Of a stretch of DNA of 64,000 bases, positions 35,625-46,045 are shown piece by piece. The stretch is from Amylostereum areolatum (taxonomy: Eukaryota; Basidiomycota; Agaricomycetes; Russulales; Stereaceae), in contig SAXG01000013.1 of the NCBI GenBank assembly GCA_012932865.1, positions 992,001-1,056,000 of the forward strand. Direction: 5' to 3'. The translations under genes and the position numbers were made by a program. The notes under the pieces are model-generated. The model searched no databases, was not told the origin of the DNA, and worked only from the letters and a program-made list of their open reading frames with translations. Positions within the stretch are counted from its first letter, which is position 1. Every line of letters starts with the position of its first letter.

Positions 35625-36240
35625 TCATGTTCGTTGTCGCCGACTCGAAGTTGAAGCCTGAAGGTGGGAAAGGCGGGTACTTTCCTAGACCTGATGCGTG
35701 GTTCCGGGTGCAGTCTGACGGAGCGTGTGAGGACGAACACGATGATCAACCGCTCAACAACTACTGCTGGGAGTAGCTGTCAGCATGGATGAGATCACGA
35801 TGTGTGTGATTTGGCACCTGGCAGCCTAGTTTAGAACCATTGACCGGCTACTAGCTGCAGCCTGACTCCTGAGGCCTGAGGAGTTCGGTCACTAACATTT
35901 AAATTGGAAAAATGAGTGGGAAATGCGGCATTCATTTATGATGTTAGTGGTTATCTTCGTGGATTTGGAGCAGCGTAGTTGAGTCTCCCGATCTTCGACT
36001 TCGAGAGGAAGAGTTCGAGAAGGATTATGGAACCCTGACGCTGACCTGATACTGAGGCTGATATGGTATGGCGGCGGGAATCTGACTAATCCCGCCACAC
36101 AGCCACACACTCTCACTTTGTTGCTCAGCGAGTCAGCGCTAGTCAGCGCTTCAGCACTCAGCGCTTGCTCAACCCAAGCTCAACATTTGTTCCATCTCAA
36201 GATACTGTCGAGCCTTGGTCCTTCAAAGATCTGCTTCAAA
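35625..36240. other. Intergenic, no supported gene
   Basis: Contains a short imperfect direct repeat of AGTCAGCGCT around 36130-36165. No other feature recognised. Confidence 0.4.
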
Positions 36241-37193
36241 ATGAACAGACCACACGCTCCGCTGCATGGTCAATTTCCGGAACCATCATCCTCAGGTAAG
36301 TACTGAAGCCGGTCGTTTTGCGAAGGAGGGCTGGGAGGCGCCAGGAATGGTTCGTTTTGATGGTCGGGTCGACAACCACTTCCTCGAATGGGGCCCGGAA
36401 CAGCGCAAGGTGTTTCTTCAATATCCGAACACCCGTCACACCGCCGTCACCTGCGGTTTACCATCCCCCTTACTGCTAAGTACGTAGGCCCCTAAAATCA
36501 TGCCCGCCGATTCAAACCCACAATCTGTATCTGTCAAAAGCTCTCCCTCCGATGAGCCGACTGGGACAACGCTGGAGGATGACGAAGGCAGTGAGCCTTA
36601 CGACCCAGTCCGTGCAGCCAAAGGTCTGGCGGATTTCGCCGTCTATGTCGATTGAGGGAGCCAAGTCGGTATGTCCAATCATGCTGTATCTCCATGTCGA
36701 CTCGCACAACCGTACTAACCACGCCCTCCCAGCTCGAATGAGAATTGTACAAACCACGGCTGCATCTGGACGGCAAGCTACCGGACAAATATAGGCCCAC
36801 AGACAAACAGACGAATCCCCCGCTGCTTGACTTTGGGTTACCTATCTCAAGCGAGCTTTTGTTCAAATACGTGGAGAAGAAAGATGCCGTCCAGTATTTG
36901 ATACGGAATCCTTCCGCGGTGTGTCTCACCATGCTGAACGTCGCGGAGGACGCCCTTGGGGCGGCCTGTTCAAGCCACACTCACTCGGCCAACGTGGGCC
37001 CCAATGCTCATGCCTGCGGGTGTTCCACGTCCGTTCAAATTATACGATGAGGGTGCTCGCTTTTGTCGAGCCGGATGAACGAAAGCTTCTTGCTCGGATC
37101 AGGGAGGAGCTGGGTGTCGACAAGAACATCCAGGCTTGGTGGTACTTTGACAGCAAAGCTGTTTGGGTGCCCGGAATACCAGTGGCAGATTAA
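36241..37193 (+). CDS. Putative lineage-specific gene, exon model unresolved
   Basis: ATG at 36241 (MNRPHAPLHGQFPEPSSS) is followed by a good donor GTAAGT at 36296. Coding-like pieces follow in several frames: FDGRVDNHFLEWGPEQRKVF (about 36355-36420), PYDPVRAAKGLADFAVYVD (about 36600-36655), LYKPRLHLDGKLPDKYRP (about 36745-36800), and a C-terminal piece LLARIREELGVDKNIQAWWY ending at the TAA at 37191. I could not join them all without a stop (a TGA follows the first part of the 36730 exon), so the gene may be degraded. No family recognised. Confidence 0.35.
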
Positions 37194-37732
37194 ATGCACA
37201 CGCTCCGCACGGTGGACTGTTATGTGACTAGTACATGTTGCTGGTGACCCGGTTGCCTCAATATCATTCCCAGTCTTGTGCGTGCTTTGTGAGAGTTGCA
37301 GCCTCTGGAAAGCAAAACCGAAGGTCGATGTTTTGAACGTGGAACTACTGTACAAGCGCGCAAGGTCTGATCCAGGCTAGATTCAGCGTTTCAGGTCGCG
37401 CGCCTGCCGCCGCCTGGAAACCACCACCATGCCCCTCCAAATATCCCGAATCGCACCTGCCCCGCACAAATCCGAGATCGTCCCCTGCTTCTCTTGAAAT
37501 CAAGCTCCGACGTCATTACGTCCTACGGAAGCAAATCAGCCACCCAGTTCAACGAAAAAAAGATCACTTACTCAGTTGTTCTCCGAACGCGCCGAGCGGA
37601 TATTGCATATCGTTCATATCTTGCACACGCCCGCGCTCGTGCCCGGTGGTCCGATGCGCCCGCTGGGGCTGAGGTGCGTGCTGTACAGCTGGAATGCGCT
37701 GTCGTTCGTAAGAAAAAAATAGATTAGCCTTA

Positions 37733-37774
37733 GGGCCTGTTCGGCAAAAAGATTTTCGTATTCGCAGCGCTACT
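37733..37774 (+). repeat. Harbinger left TIR
   Basis: Inverted match to 40741-40782; the first 27 bp are identical. Confidence 0.9.
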
Positions 37775-37834
37775 TAATCGAAATAATGTCATGTGATAAA
37801 AAACGGCTCTCAGTTTTCGCAGAGGTCAGAATCT

Positions 37835-39228
37835 ATGGTTGCAAGCCTGCGCGTCCCATTCTCCATCATGGTACGCGTACATGTTCATCGGCCCCAGGTC
37901 ACACTCCCACTCCATCAAGAACATCGCAATCGCCGGCGCCGTGTCCTTGTAGCCACTACCATCATTGTTGCAATCTCAGCTACTCTCTCCGCCGTCGACA
38001 CCACATGGGCCCGTCGTCTCAATCCCGAGCCATACCACACTTCAATCCTGTCCGGCCGCGCCTGGGTCCAAGAGCTTCTCGATGGCCATCGCAATCGTAT
38101 GAAAGACGCCCTTCACATCCGACCACCTGTGTTCCGACGACTAGAAAAGGATCTTGTAGTGCTCGGAGGGCTCAAGCACCGCCGATATGTGGATACAACG
38201 GAACAGCTCGCAATATTCCTATATCAAGCAGTGACAAACAACACGATCAGAAAGGCAGCGGAGAGGTTCCAGAGGAGTAACGAAACAATCTCTAGGTGCG
38301 TCATAATGCATTTTCTACACTCTGTTTTGAATACTTACTATCAGAGCCTGCTAGGTCCTTTCGCGGTGTGCTAGATGCCATTGTGTCCCCAGGCTTTCGA
38401 GGTGCATACATGAAGCTTCCTGACAGTGCCGATGTCCACTCTCGCATTCGCAATGATCCCAAGCTATTCCCATTCTTCAAGGACTGTCTCGGTGCCATTG
38501 ATGGTAGCCATCTCTTTGTCCAACCCCCTTCCTTGACCCGTGGCCCGTGGCGTGACCGTAAAGGCAACCTCACACAAAACATGCTCGCTATCTGCGACTT
38601 TCGTATGTATTTTGTTTATGTTCTTGTTGGATGGGAGGGAAGCGTAGCCGACAGTGTTTTGTACGAACATGCGGTGCAGTCTGGGGGTCTGGAAATCCCT
38701 GAAGGAAAATACTGGATTGCAGATGCTGGATTTGCCAGCTGCAACACACTGCTGGTTCCTTATCGGAATGTGCGCTACCACCTGCGCGAGTGGCAAACGG
38801 GGAACCGAAGGTGATAGAATGACTGCTTCTGCCTATACACACTGCTGACCCATTTTACCAGGCCACTAAATAAGGAAGAGCTTTACAACCTCCGGCACGC
38901 TCAGCTCCGCAATGTAATCGAGAGAATCTTTGGTGTCCTGAAGCGGGAATTCAAGATGGCGGAACAACCATGCGAGTATCCCATCCATGTCCAGTGCCGT
39001 ATTCCATTCGGGCTGGCTCTCCTCCACAACTTCTTCCGCACACATGAGCCCGAACGGCATGCACGCGAGGTCAATATCCCCTTACATGAGGAGCCTGTGA
39101 TGGAGGTCCATGGTGATGTAGAGTCCGCCGCACCGGCACCAGCAATCCAGGCTCCGGAAGGACATCAGATGGAGAGCCAGAGGGCGTTGGCACGGAGAGA
39201 ACAGATAGCGACCGAGCTGTGGGAGTAA
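37835..39228 (+). CDS. PIF/Harbinger transposase (DDE endonuclease)
   Basis: Exons 37835-38295, 38355-38810 and 38862-39228 total 1,284 nt (427 aa) in one frame. The N-terminus has a helix-turn-helix-like region (AIFLYQAVTNNTIRKAAERF). Catalytic motifs of DDE_Tnp_4: first Asp in CLGAIDGSHLF, second Asp in VGWEGSVADSVLYEHA, Glu in NVIERIFGVLK. It would cut at the TIRs in the nucleus with the Myb partner. The start codon is uncertain: 37835 is the first ATG of the frame, 37868 another option. No stops or frameshifts after splicing. Confidence 0.9.
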
Positions 39229-39442
39229 TATCAGGCAGGACTAGAGAGGCGTCGGCTTCGAGGCCATAACACTGTATAGCAGAACTTATGCTAATGTAAT
39301 CAACTATGCAAACGACAAGGCAATATACGAAAGATGTAGTGAAATAAGTAGAATAACTACTTGGTGTATGAGCGGAAGAGTCACTAGTATGAAGGAATGA
39401 ATGTAATCACATCCAATGAGTATGCACGTAGTCCATCTCCTC

Positions 39443-40584
39443 TTAAAGCCAGATTGCTCGAGCCTGTCGTTCATTGTCATCCGTCACTTCGAAGCTTAGG
39501 TACTCCTTGATTGGGGCCACATCACGGAAAACGCGACGGGCACGAGCAAGGGAGTGGGGTGAAAGACCCTCTTCAGCTTTCACGAGATTCCATGCCTGCT
39601 TGCGCAACGGTGAGATACTCTCCGCCACTGTGCTAGATGGCTCTGGTGACTCCAGCGCATCAGAGAGCCTCTCGAGGGTTCTGTCGAGAGTGTCGTTGAG
39701 TTGGGCTAGCTGGTTGGTTGAGGTCGACTTGATACGCTTCGGGGCAGGAGTGGATGGAGGCGTGGCGGGACGCCGTTGCTGCGTAGTCGTAGCTGAGGCC
39801 GGAGCGGGAGTTGGAGCGGGAGTCTGGGAGCCGATAAGGGCAATGTATGTAGAAGCCAGGGAGAATGTACCTCGTATATAAAATTGCGGGTAGGCTCCGG
39901 GTCCAGCACGCTAGGAGAGACTGATCGACTCAGTGTCGCATCAAGTTGCGGAGAGATGGGTTGCTGGGTGTCATCTGTAATGTCGGGATCTTCATCTGGT
40001 GTATCATGTGTGGGAGCTGCACTGGGGCCAGAGGTGGACGAGAATGTGTGGTTGCCGACGGCCGTGTTCCCCTCAATGAGGTCTGCGATGTCGTCGTACA
40101 ATGGAAATGAGTTTGTCCTGTACCAGTTGTACTCGTTGTATTTCTTTTTCTTGGCCCCATCCTATCATACAGTTAGCCTCGAGTATGTATTAGTCAAAAA
40201 AGCGAAACACACCTTGTCAAAAAGCAAAGCATTCCAGACATCCTCCGTCGCGGTGACACATTTGCGAAGATCATCCCATCCGAAACCCGAGAGGCCGCGC
40301 AGATGGTTCCCCGTCTTCCATTGAGTTTTGAACTACGAGCTATCAGTGCATATTCAAGGTAAATAGGACCCGGAACACACCCTGGTCCATCGATTTTTCA
40401 CCTGGGTAGCATCCAGGGTATAGTTGGCCGTGTTCAATGCCGCACTGACATCACTGTAGACTTGAGGCTTGAAGTTGTTGTCTCCGCCCTTTGCGTCATC
40501 AAAGGCCTTCTTCAGTTGATCAATGAGGATCTTCTCGGATGCAGAGTCCCATGTAGCGCGTGGTTTGGGCTCTTTTGGTGGCAT
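39443..40584 (-). CDS. Harbinger Myb/SANT-like DNA-binding protein
   Basis: Four exons: 40584-40381, 40332-40213, 40161-39871, 39823-39443; 996 nt, 331 aa, all in frame. Trihelix/Myb-like domain at the N-terminus: RATWDSASEKILIDQLKKAF, then QVKNRWTRFKTQWK spanning the first intron, then GFGWDDLRKCVTATEDVWNA. Acidic/Ser-rich middle (about residues 140-205) and a C-terminal helical region with LAQLNDTLDRTLERLSDALE. In PIF/Harbinger elements the second protein brings the transposase to TIR DNA or to the nucleus, and this matches in position and domain. Confidence 0.88.
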
Positions 40585-40740
40585 GGGAGATGTACGAGGA
40601 AACTGGGGATGAAGACGGACACGTGGCGGTGTGCGATGCAAGGATGACCGAGATCTTACATCAGACCATTCCGAACACTCGATTTATTTAATTTTCGCAT
40701 TCGGTTTTCGTATTCATAGAGTTACTATATATGGGCAAAA

Positions 40741-40782
40741 AGTAGCACTGCAAAAACGAAAATCTTTTTGCCGAACAGGCCC
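40741..40782 (-). repeat. Harbinger right TIR
   Basis: Ends ...CCGAACAGGCCC followed by the TTA duplication. Confidence 0.9.
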
Positions 40783-40786
40783 TTAG

Positions 40787-41010
40787 TCTCGAATCCAGAC
40801 ATTCGAGGTGTGGGTGTGCAGGGGCGGACCGATGTATCCGAGAAGCCGCTCCGATTGGCTGCATATGAAATTTCTCACACTCGCCCCCTGAACAACCCCT
40901 GCACAACCCACACCTCGAACGTCTGGGGCAGTTCGTTCGAAAGACCCCCCCTCTGTGACCTTGGTCACATTTTGTAAGCAGCACGTGATGGTTCCACTTG
41001 AGCGCGAACG
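40787..41010 (-). repeat. Foldback repeat, copy 2
   Basis: Inverted relative to copy 1 at 23765. Hairpin arms 40795-40826 and 40896-40926 (CCAGACATTCGAGGTGTG and CACACCTCGAACGTCTGG). The Harbinger element lies immediately at its edge, so it inserted next to or into this repeat. Confidence 0.65.
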
Positions 41011-41143
41011 GTGACAGTTGTCTTTATCTTAGCCTATCACTTACTCCCTCCTTCAATGTCCTCTTCTTTCCCTCGAGAGCAGGTCTGGCATTGAACACTC
41101 GCCGGAAGCAGTCTATCTGACACTCACACGACCAATGGCGGAG

Positions 41144-41601
41144 TGTCATGAACGGTCTATAATTTTCTTTTTACTTTACATCGGTTACACACTTTAGGAC
41201 TTATCGGCTTATCACCGGTCCGGCTCCACTTCGGCCCGGACCCGGTTCATCTATATCCCGCCCGGACCCACGTGACTCATCTCGGCCCGGGTCTGACTCC
41301 TTTCTCTTCACTCATGCTGTATGATACTGACTCATGCTGTGCTCTTTTACATATGACTGCTTACTTATACTTGGTCTGCTTACTGATCGCCGTGTATTGG
41401 TTGCTTACCTAAGTCTCTCTCCTCTTGTGTATATAAGGCTCGCTCTCGCTGTACATATTCCTTATCTCGAGCTAGTCAATTCTACCGACTTTGCTTGCTT
41501 TCCCTTGTCTGTCGCCGTGTCTGATCGGCTCCCCTCCATCGTCCTCATCTTCTAGTCAGCTGTGTCGTGACTTGGTGCTGTCGCACTAGTCGTTGCTGAC
41601 A
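41144..41601 (+). repeat. Gyp2 LTR (5' LTR of Gyp2-C)
   Basis: 458 bp. TATATAA at 41430-41436; predicted transcript start at or near ATCTCGAGCT, 41464-41473. Confidence 0.95.
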
Positions 41602-41603
41602 TA

Positions 41604-41613
41604 AGCTCGAGAT
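41604..41613 (+). promoter_or_regulatory. Self-priming primer-binding site of Gyp2-C
   Basis: AGCTCGAGAT begins 3 nt after the LTR end and is the perfect reverse complement of ATCTCGAGCT in the LTR, 34 nt after the TATA box. Same geometry as Gyp1. Confidence 0.7.
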
Positions 41614-42072
41614 CTGTTTACTCTTGCACCACCCTACGACCGTCCCTACGTACTGTAGCGTAGTAGTAGTAGTACCCGTCTGGTACTGACCTTGTTCTTC
41701 CCCCGTGCCGCCCTAGACCGTTGCCCCCAGAGTACGCGACTCGTTACCCTGACATTGTGGTCGTGCGCACGTATACCGGTGCCGGCTTGACGTTTCCTCG
41801 AAACGTTACACCTACTCGAGACTCTCCAATACCAGGAGTTGAAAGCTCAGAGGTGACAGTAGAAGGTGCACCCTTGGTGTAGGAAACGAGTAAAAGCGGC
41901 GAAAGGAAAGCGGTTTAGGAAGTCTTTGGGCTCGTGTCCCCTAGACGAAGAGACAGCCAACAGGTCGAGAAGACTGAGGCAGACCATCTTGCGATCTCGT
42001 AACAGAACCACCTTCCCTCGACAAAATCTTCCCTTGCCGCACAGAGTAACCATTTCGACTGGGGGCTCGTGC

Positions 42073-42474
42073 ATGGAAGATTGGCGCCCACAAGTACAAG
42101 AATTCATCCCCATCAGCCACGACGCTATCATCTCCCTCATCAACGAATCTAAAGACCCTTGGGCCTGGCACAATTGGAAGGTCGCCCTCGGTGTAGAAGA
42201 ACTTGAAGACTCCGTCATAGACATCCACTTCTATCGCCTCAAAATAAGCGAACAAGGAAACGGAAACCTCTACGTCTACTCCTGCCCATACGTCACCTAC
42301 CGCTACAAACTCGAGCAACCCCCAAAGTCCTTCTACGCGCCCAACGAGAAAATACCAGTAGACACTCGACACACCCACCGCCTCCTTACACCAGGCAACA
42401 CCCCCAGCCCCACACCAGAGCCAGAGGTCATTGACCTCACCCAGCCAGAGGTCATCGACCTCACCCACTTATAA
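42073..42474 (+). CDS. Gyp2-C leader ORF, 133 aa, unknown function
   Basis: Begins at the only ATG between the predicted transcript start and gag. MEDWRPQVQEFIPISHDAII opens it, KDPWAWHNWKVAL follows, and it ends with a duplicated PEVIDLTQPEVIDLTHL, which resembles SUMO-interacting (V/I-I-D-L-T) motifs. The Gyp2-D copy has the same amino-acid sequence. The frame also runs open upstream of the ATG (to about 41866) and, after the TAA at 42472, for 102 more codons to the gag ATG. No domain recognised. The SIM resemblance is inference. Confidence 0.65.
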   Translation: MEDWRPQVQEFIPISHDAIISLINESKDPWAWHNWKVALGVEELEDSVIDIHFYRLKISEQGNGNLYVYSCPYVTYRYKLEQPPKSFYAPNEKIPVDTRHTHRLLTPGNTPSPTPEPEVIDLTQPEVIDLTHL

Positions 42475-42780
42475 ACAATTCCCTCATTCGGACTCAACGG
42501 CTCCGACTCCAGTTCTGACTCCGACACCGACGTCGAGGACGAAAACTGCTACATATATCCCCTCCCACTAGGCTTCACTGAACAAGGAAACGACTTCTTT
42601 GTCCAACTCGGAGACACCACTGTCGAAGTCGCCTTTGTAGCAACCCAAACAAGTGGCATCAGTTGGTACTTCGCCAACGAAAGCCAAGACGACCTCACTG
42701 AAGCCGACTTCAACCTCATCGCCGCCTCCGCCCTACCACCTGTCACCGACGAAGACTTCTCTGACCTCGACGAACCAATC
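42475..42780 (+). other. Gyp2-C AUG-free in-frame extension before gag
   Basis: 102 open codons in the gag frame, from the TAA to the gag ATG, with no ATG in any frame. Contains LNGSDSSSDSDTDVEDENCY and GFTEQGNDFFVQLGDTTVEV. The stop itself forms a TATAAA-like string (TTATAAACAA), so an internal promoter is an alternative explanation. Confidence 0.6.
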
Positions 42781-43783
42781 ATGGCTGCCCAGTGGATCCG
42801 CACCGACCCCCAACCCCCTCTCCCCGCCGAACTTGCCAACTGCACCGAAATTGGTGGAACATGGAACATCGTCATCGGCCAAACTGGCTCTCCCATCCAA
42901 CACATGAATAACGGCACCGACAATGCCTGGCTCATGGAAGTAAATGGCCAATGGGTCGCCATCCCTGCCGTGCTTGTTGCCGCCCTCAACCTGCCACCCC
43001 CCACCGTCAACGTCACGGCCCCCCCATCACTGTCAACCCCCCTGCGGTCACTGTTAGCGCCCCAGCCGCCACCGTTGCCAGACCCCCTCAAAAGAAGGTC
43101 CACGCGAAAACTCCTGAAGGCTTCTCTGGGAAACGAGAGGACTTCAACGACTGGATGCGGTCATGCAAGGAGTACATGCGAGCCGCCGAGGATGACCTCG
43201 TGACGGACAAGGACAAAGTACTCTTCATCCTCACCTACATGACGGGGGAAGCAGCACGCACCTGGAAGGCCGAGTACGAGGATGCGCACCTAGCCAATGG
43301 AGCCATGGTCGCCTGGGTGGACTTCCACAAGGCGCTCAAAGGCGCCTTCACCGACGTCAATGAGCAGCACCGTGCCGCGGTCGAACTGGACGGGTTCAAA
43401 CAGACGAAGGGTACCACCGCCCATGAATACTTTGCCAGGTTTGAACAACTGGCAAGGAAGGCTGGGTACTCCACGGCGCAGGACCCCATCCACCTCATGC
43501 AGCTGCTTAAGCACAACATCTACTACCGGACCATCGACTCCATCTATGACAGCGGTCACGTCCCTCAGAAATATGAGGACCTCAAGGAGCGCATCATTCT
43601 GATTGATGGACTGCGACAGGAGCGGGAGGACCTGAAAACTCAACGCAGCGGCCCCGCGCAGAACCAAAAACCCAAAGGACAAGGGTCGTCCAATGGGCAG
43701 CAAGGGGGACAGGTCCCATGGCGCCGCGACGGAACCGGCACGGTACACGGTGGAAAAGGACAGCCAATGGACGTTAACCGTAT
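42781..43783 (+). pseudogene. Gyp2-C gag, frameshifted and truncated
   Basis: Starts MAAQWIRTDPQPPL. The poly-C tract at 43019-43025 has 7 C (8 in the in-frame copy), shifting the frame. The capsid-like part continues in another frame and ends at QPMDVNR, where the Gyp1 LTR begins. Confidence 0.88.
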
Positions 43784-44140
43784 TGTCAGAAACGCAGTTT
43801 ATGAGACCGATGAACCGCCTAAGTCGCGACGATGAGAGGAGCGAGAAGAAAATAGATTCGAGAGTGCCGGGGTCTAGGGTAGTGCAACGTGTGCTACAGT
43901 ACCGTATGACGAGATGGACAGTCTGAGGAAAAGGGAAAAGGGATACTGTCCTTATATACAAGTGGGAACAATGGTGCGATGTGATGCGATAGTGGTGCGA
44001 GCGGGGGGAACAATAAGAAAGGAGTCATGGGGAGGAGGACGGAAGTCCGGAGCAATGATGTCATAGATAAGGGTGCGGAACACCGTTCGGAAGTCTGGGC
44101 AATGACGTCATTGGAGCATGTGATGCGAAGGAAAGTCATG
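43784..44140 (-). repeat. Truncated Gyp1 LTR
   Basis: First 357 bp (in window order) of a minus-oriented Gyp1 LTR, diverged from the others; it stops at AAAGTCATG, missing the last 63 bp. Left flank cgtat lies in Gyp2-C gag. Confidence 0.92.
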
Positions 44141-44389
44141 GACCCCATCTTGTCATATTCCTTATTATAGACAGTCAGCCGAGTATGCCTAATCCCCATG
44201 TTCCCTGCTCGGCCAACGTCAGCCGCTCGCCCTTGATACATGGTCGGCCGGTGTATATGCTGGACACCCTCCTACTTATGTCTCATATCATCCGGCCGAC
44301 TTATCCTTCCCCACCACACCAGCAAATGTTACCCTCCACGGATAATGGTCGACCGAGGCCCTCCTGCTGTACACCACCTGTCTACTCCC
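44141..44389. other. Unique DNA rich in CGGCC motifs
   Basis: Several CGGCCGAC/GTCGGCC words precede the tandem repeat. No gene seen. Confidence 0.4.
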
Positions 44390-44662
44390 CCATTCCACAC
44401 CCCCATAGACCACAGTCGGCCGAGCACCTCCCCCAGGATCCTCCCCCATTCCACATCCCCATGGGCCACAGTCGGCCGTGCATCTCCCCTGGATCCCACC
44501 CCATTCCACACCCCCATAGGCCACAGTCGGCCGAGCACCTCCCCCAGGATCCTCCCCCATTCCATACCCCCATAGGCCACAGTCGGCCATGCATCTCCCC
44601 TGGATCCCGCCCCATTCCATACCCCCATAGGCCGCAGTTGGCCGTGCACCTCCCCTGGATCC
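44390..44662. repeat. 55/56-bp tandem repeat, five copies
   Basis: Units start CCATTCCACACCCCCATAGR and carry CCACAGTCGGCC and a GGATCC. Two alternating unit versions occur (AGCACCTCCCCCAGGATCC and TGCATCTCCCCTGGATCC), so it looks like a higher-order dimer. Both strands are open in several frames, which is a repeat artefact. Confidence 0.85.
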
Positions 44663-45059
44663 TTTACCCCGTTGACCATTGGATACCTTACGGATAATAT
44701 CTACCACTTGCCTTCCCATTCTACCTCCTCGTAGCTCTCCTTTTATCAGAGTCTCGCAACATGTCACCCCGGTATCTTTACCCTATCCGTCCATAACCCG
44801 GGGTCCAGTGCCAAAGGTGATGGTTGTCCCTACTACACCCCCGCATATCACCATGAAGAGAGACTCTGACTTTCCCTACGAGTATTGCAGGATCAGGAAT
44901 GTTGAATGGGCATATCATAAAAACATGGTCACCAGTATTGGGATGGATTTTGTAGCCACAGAACGAGTCGATATTCTCCGGGGGTATACTGTCGTCGCAT
45001 TTGATTCCACACTGTACTCCAAGGGTTACAAAATACAGCAGTACAAGGTCTCAGCGTAG
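44663..45059. other. No supported gene
   Basis: One open plus-strand frame ends at 45059 but has no ATG-based model or motif that I can support. Confidence 0.35.
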
Positions 45060-45817
45060 CTACTCCTCACCAGAGTCCCAGGACTTGTCCACCGCACTCA
45101 GACCCCCATGTAACTCAGCCCAAACACCCGCATGCTTATCAGCCCGCTGGATACTCTCCTCCTGCACCAGAGTCCCTGCCTCCTTACTGTCCACCGCAGT
45201 GTTGGCCGCACGATCTAGATGACGCGCGAGGGTCCACAGCGGCTGGAGCCATGTGTTTGACACCTCCGAATCCTTGTCCTGAGTTCGTGATTAGCCTACA
45301 TGCGTACGACGATCAGACGACGACGCACCTTCAAAAAAGCCATCGTGACGAAGGTCACAAAGGCGGGCCCAACGTCGTACGGGGTCTCCACATTGTCGAA
45401 GCACCACCAGCAAGGGAGGTAGATCGGGAGTGCCGGGGGGTCCGCCCCATCTTCGGCCAAGGATGGGATCGCCGACCAATCCCCGCCCGTCCCCTCCAAG
45501 AGATACGATGCAGCCTGCACAATAATGTCCGGCACGTGGGTGGTAAGTCCCTGTGTCCTACAGTATCCAACGATACGGAAGACGAGGTTCTTCACCCCTG
45601 TAAGCACTCAAAGTCCAAGGATAACTCACATGGGACTCACCAGCTCGTTCTGCACTGACACCTTGACCCCCGGGATCTCCCACTCCATCCCTACCCCCAC
45701 CACGGGCCTTGCGGAGAGGTATTTGCCGGCCCTCCCAAGTCGCCATCCAAAGTACTCGATGAGGGCATCCATCGCATCTGAGAAGAAGTAGTCTTTCGAC
45801 TGGAACTTGCTTTGCAT
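45060..45817 (-). CDS. Lineage-specific hypothetical protein
   Basis: Three exons on the minus strand: about 45817-45640, 45597-45329, 45278-45060. Product begins MQSKFQSKDYFFSDAMDALI and continues EYFGWRLGRAGKYLSARP, then PDIIVQAASYLLEGTGGDW, then LPIYLPCWWCFDNVETPYDV, and ends in a charged tail (ESIQRADKHAGVWAELHG). The first donor is ambiguous by a few bases; the start could lie further upstream. No signal peptide or known domain. It is divergent from the gene at 46046, with about 230 bp between. Good codon-like composition supports a real gene. Confidence 0.6.
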
Positions 45818-46045
45818 TGTGATAGAGGTGAGATCGCCGTCGAAGGATAGCGGGTGTGATTTGGGGGAAGTCAAGGGTAGGACGACAATCACACTTATGT
45901 CTTTTGAACGCAACGAACATTGGGCACGTGATCGATTTTCGCAAACAGCCGAAGCGTCCTTTTAGAACGATCATCCTTTATACCAACAACATTTTTCCCC
46001 AGTCACTCCTGCTCTACACCTCTCCACCCGCATACACCCACCAAA

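Larger units (their letters stand above)
37733..40782. mobile_element. Complete PIF/Harbinger DNA transposon
   Basis: 3,050 bp. Terminal inverted repeats start GGGCCTGTTCGGCAAAAAGA and match perfectly for 27 bp, then with few mismatches to about 42 bp (GCAGCGCTACTT against GCAGTGCTACTT). The target duplication TTA (37730-37732 and 40783-40785) is typical of the superfamily. It carries both expected genes in convergent orientation: a DDE transposase (+) and a Myb/SANT-like protein (-). Both have open frames with canonical introns, so the element could be autonomous. Confidence 0.93.
41144..43783 (+). mobile_element. Gyp2-C: 5' part of a Gyp2 element
   Basis: 5' LTR, leader and gag, cut in gag just before the zinc knuckle by a Gyp1 LTR at 43784. 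Left flank cggag is the same as the right flank of Gyp2-A. Confidence 0.93.

Noticed and set aside
44390..44662. CRISPR-like array of repeats
   Set aside because: Units are contiguous tandem copies without unique spacers, in a eukaryotic genome.
44679..45059. Open plus-strand frame after the tandem repeat
   Set aside because: Has no ATG at its start, partly overlaps repeat-derived sequence and shows no motif.
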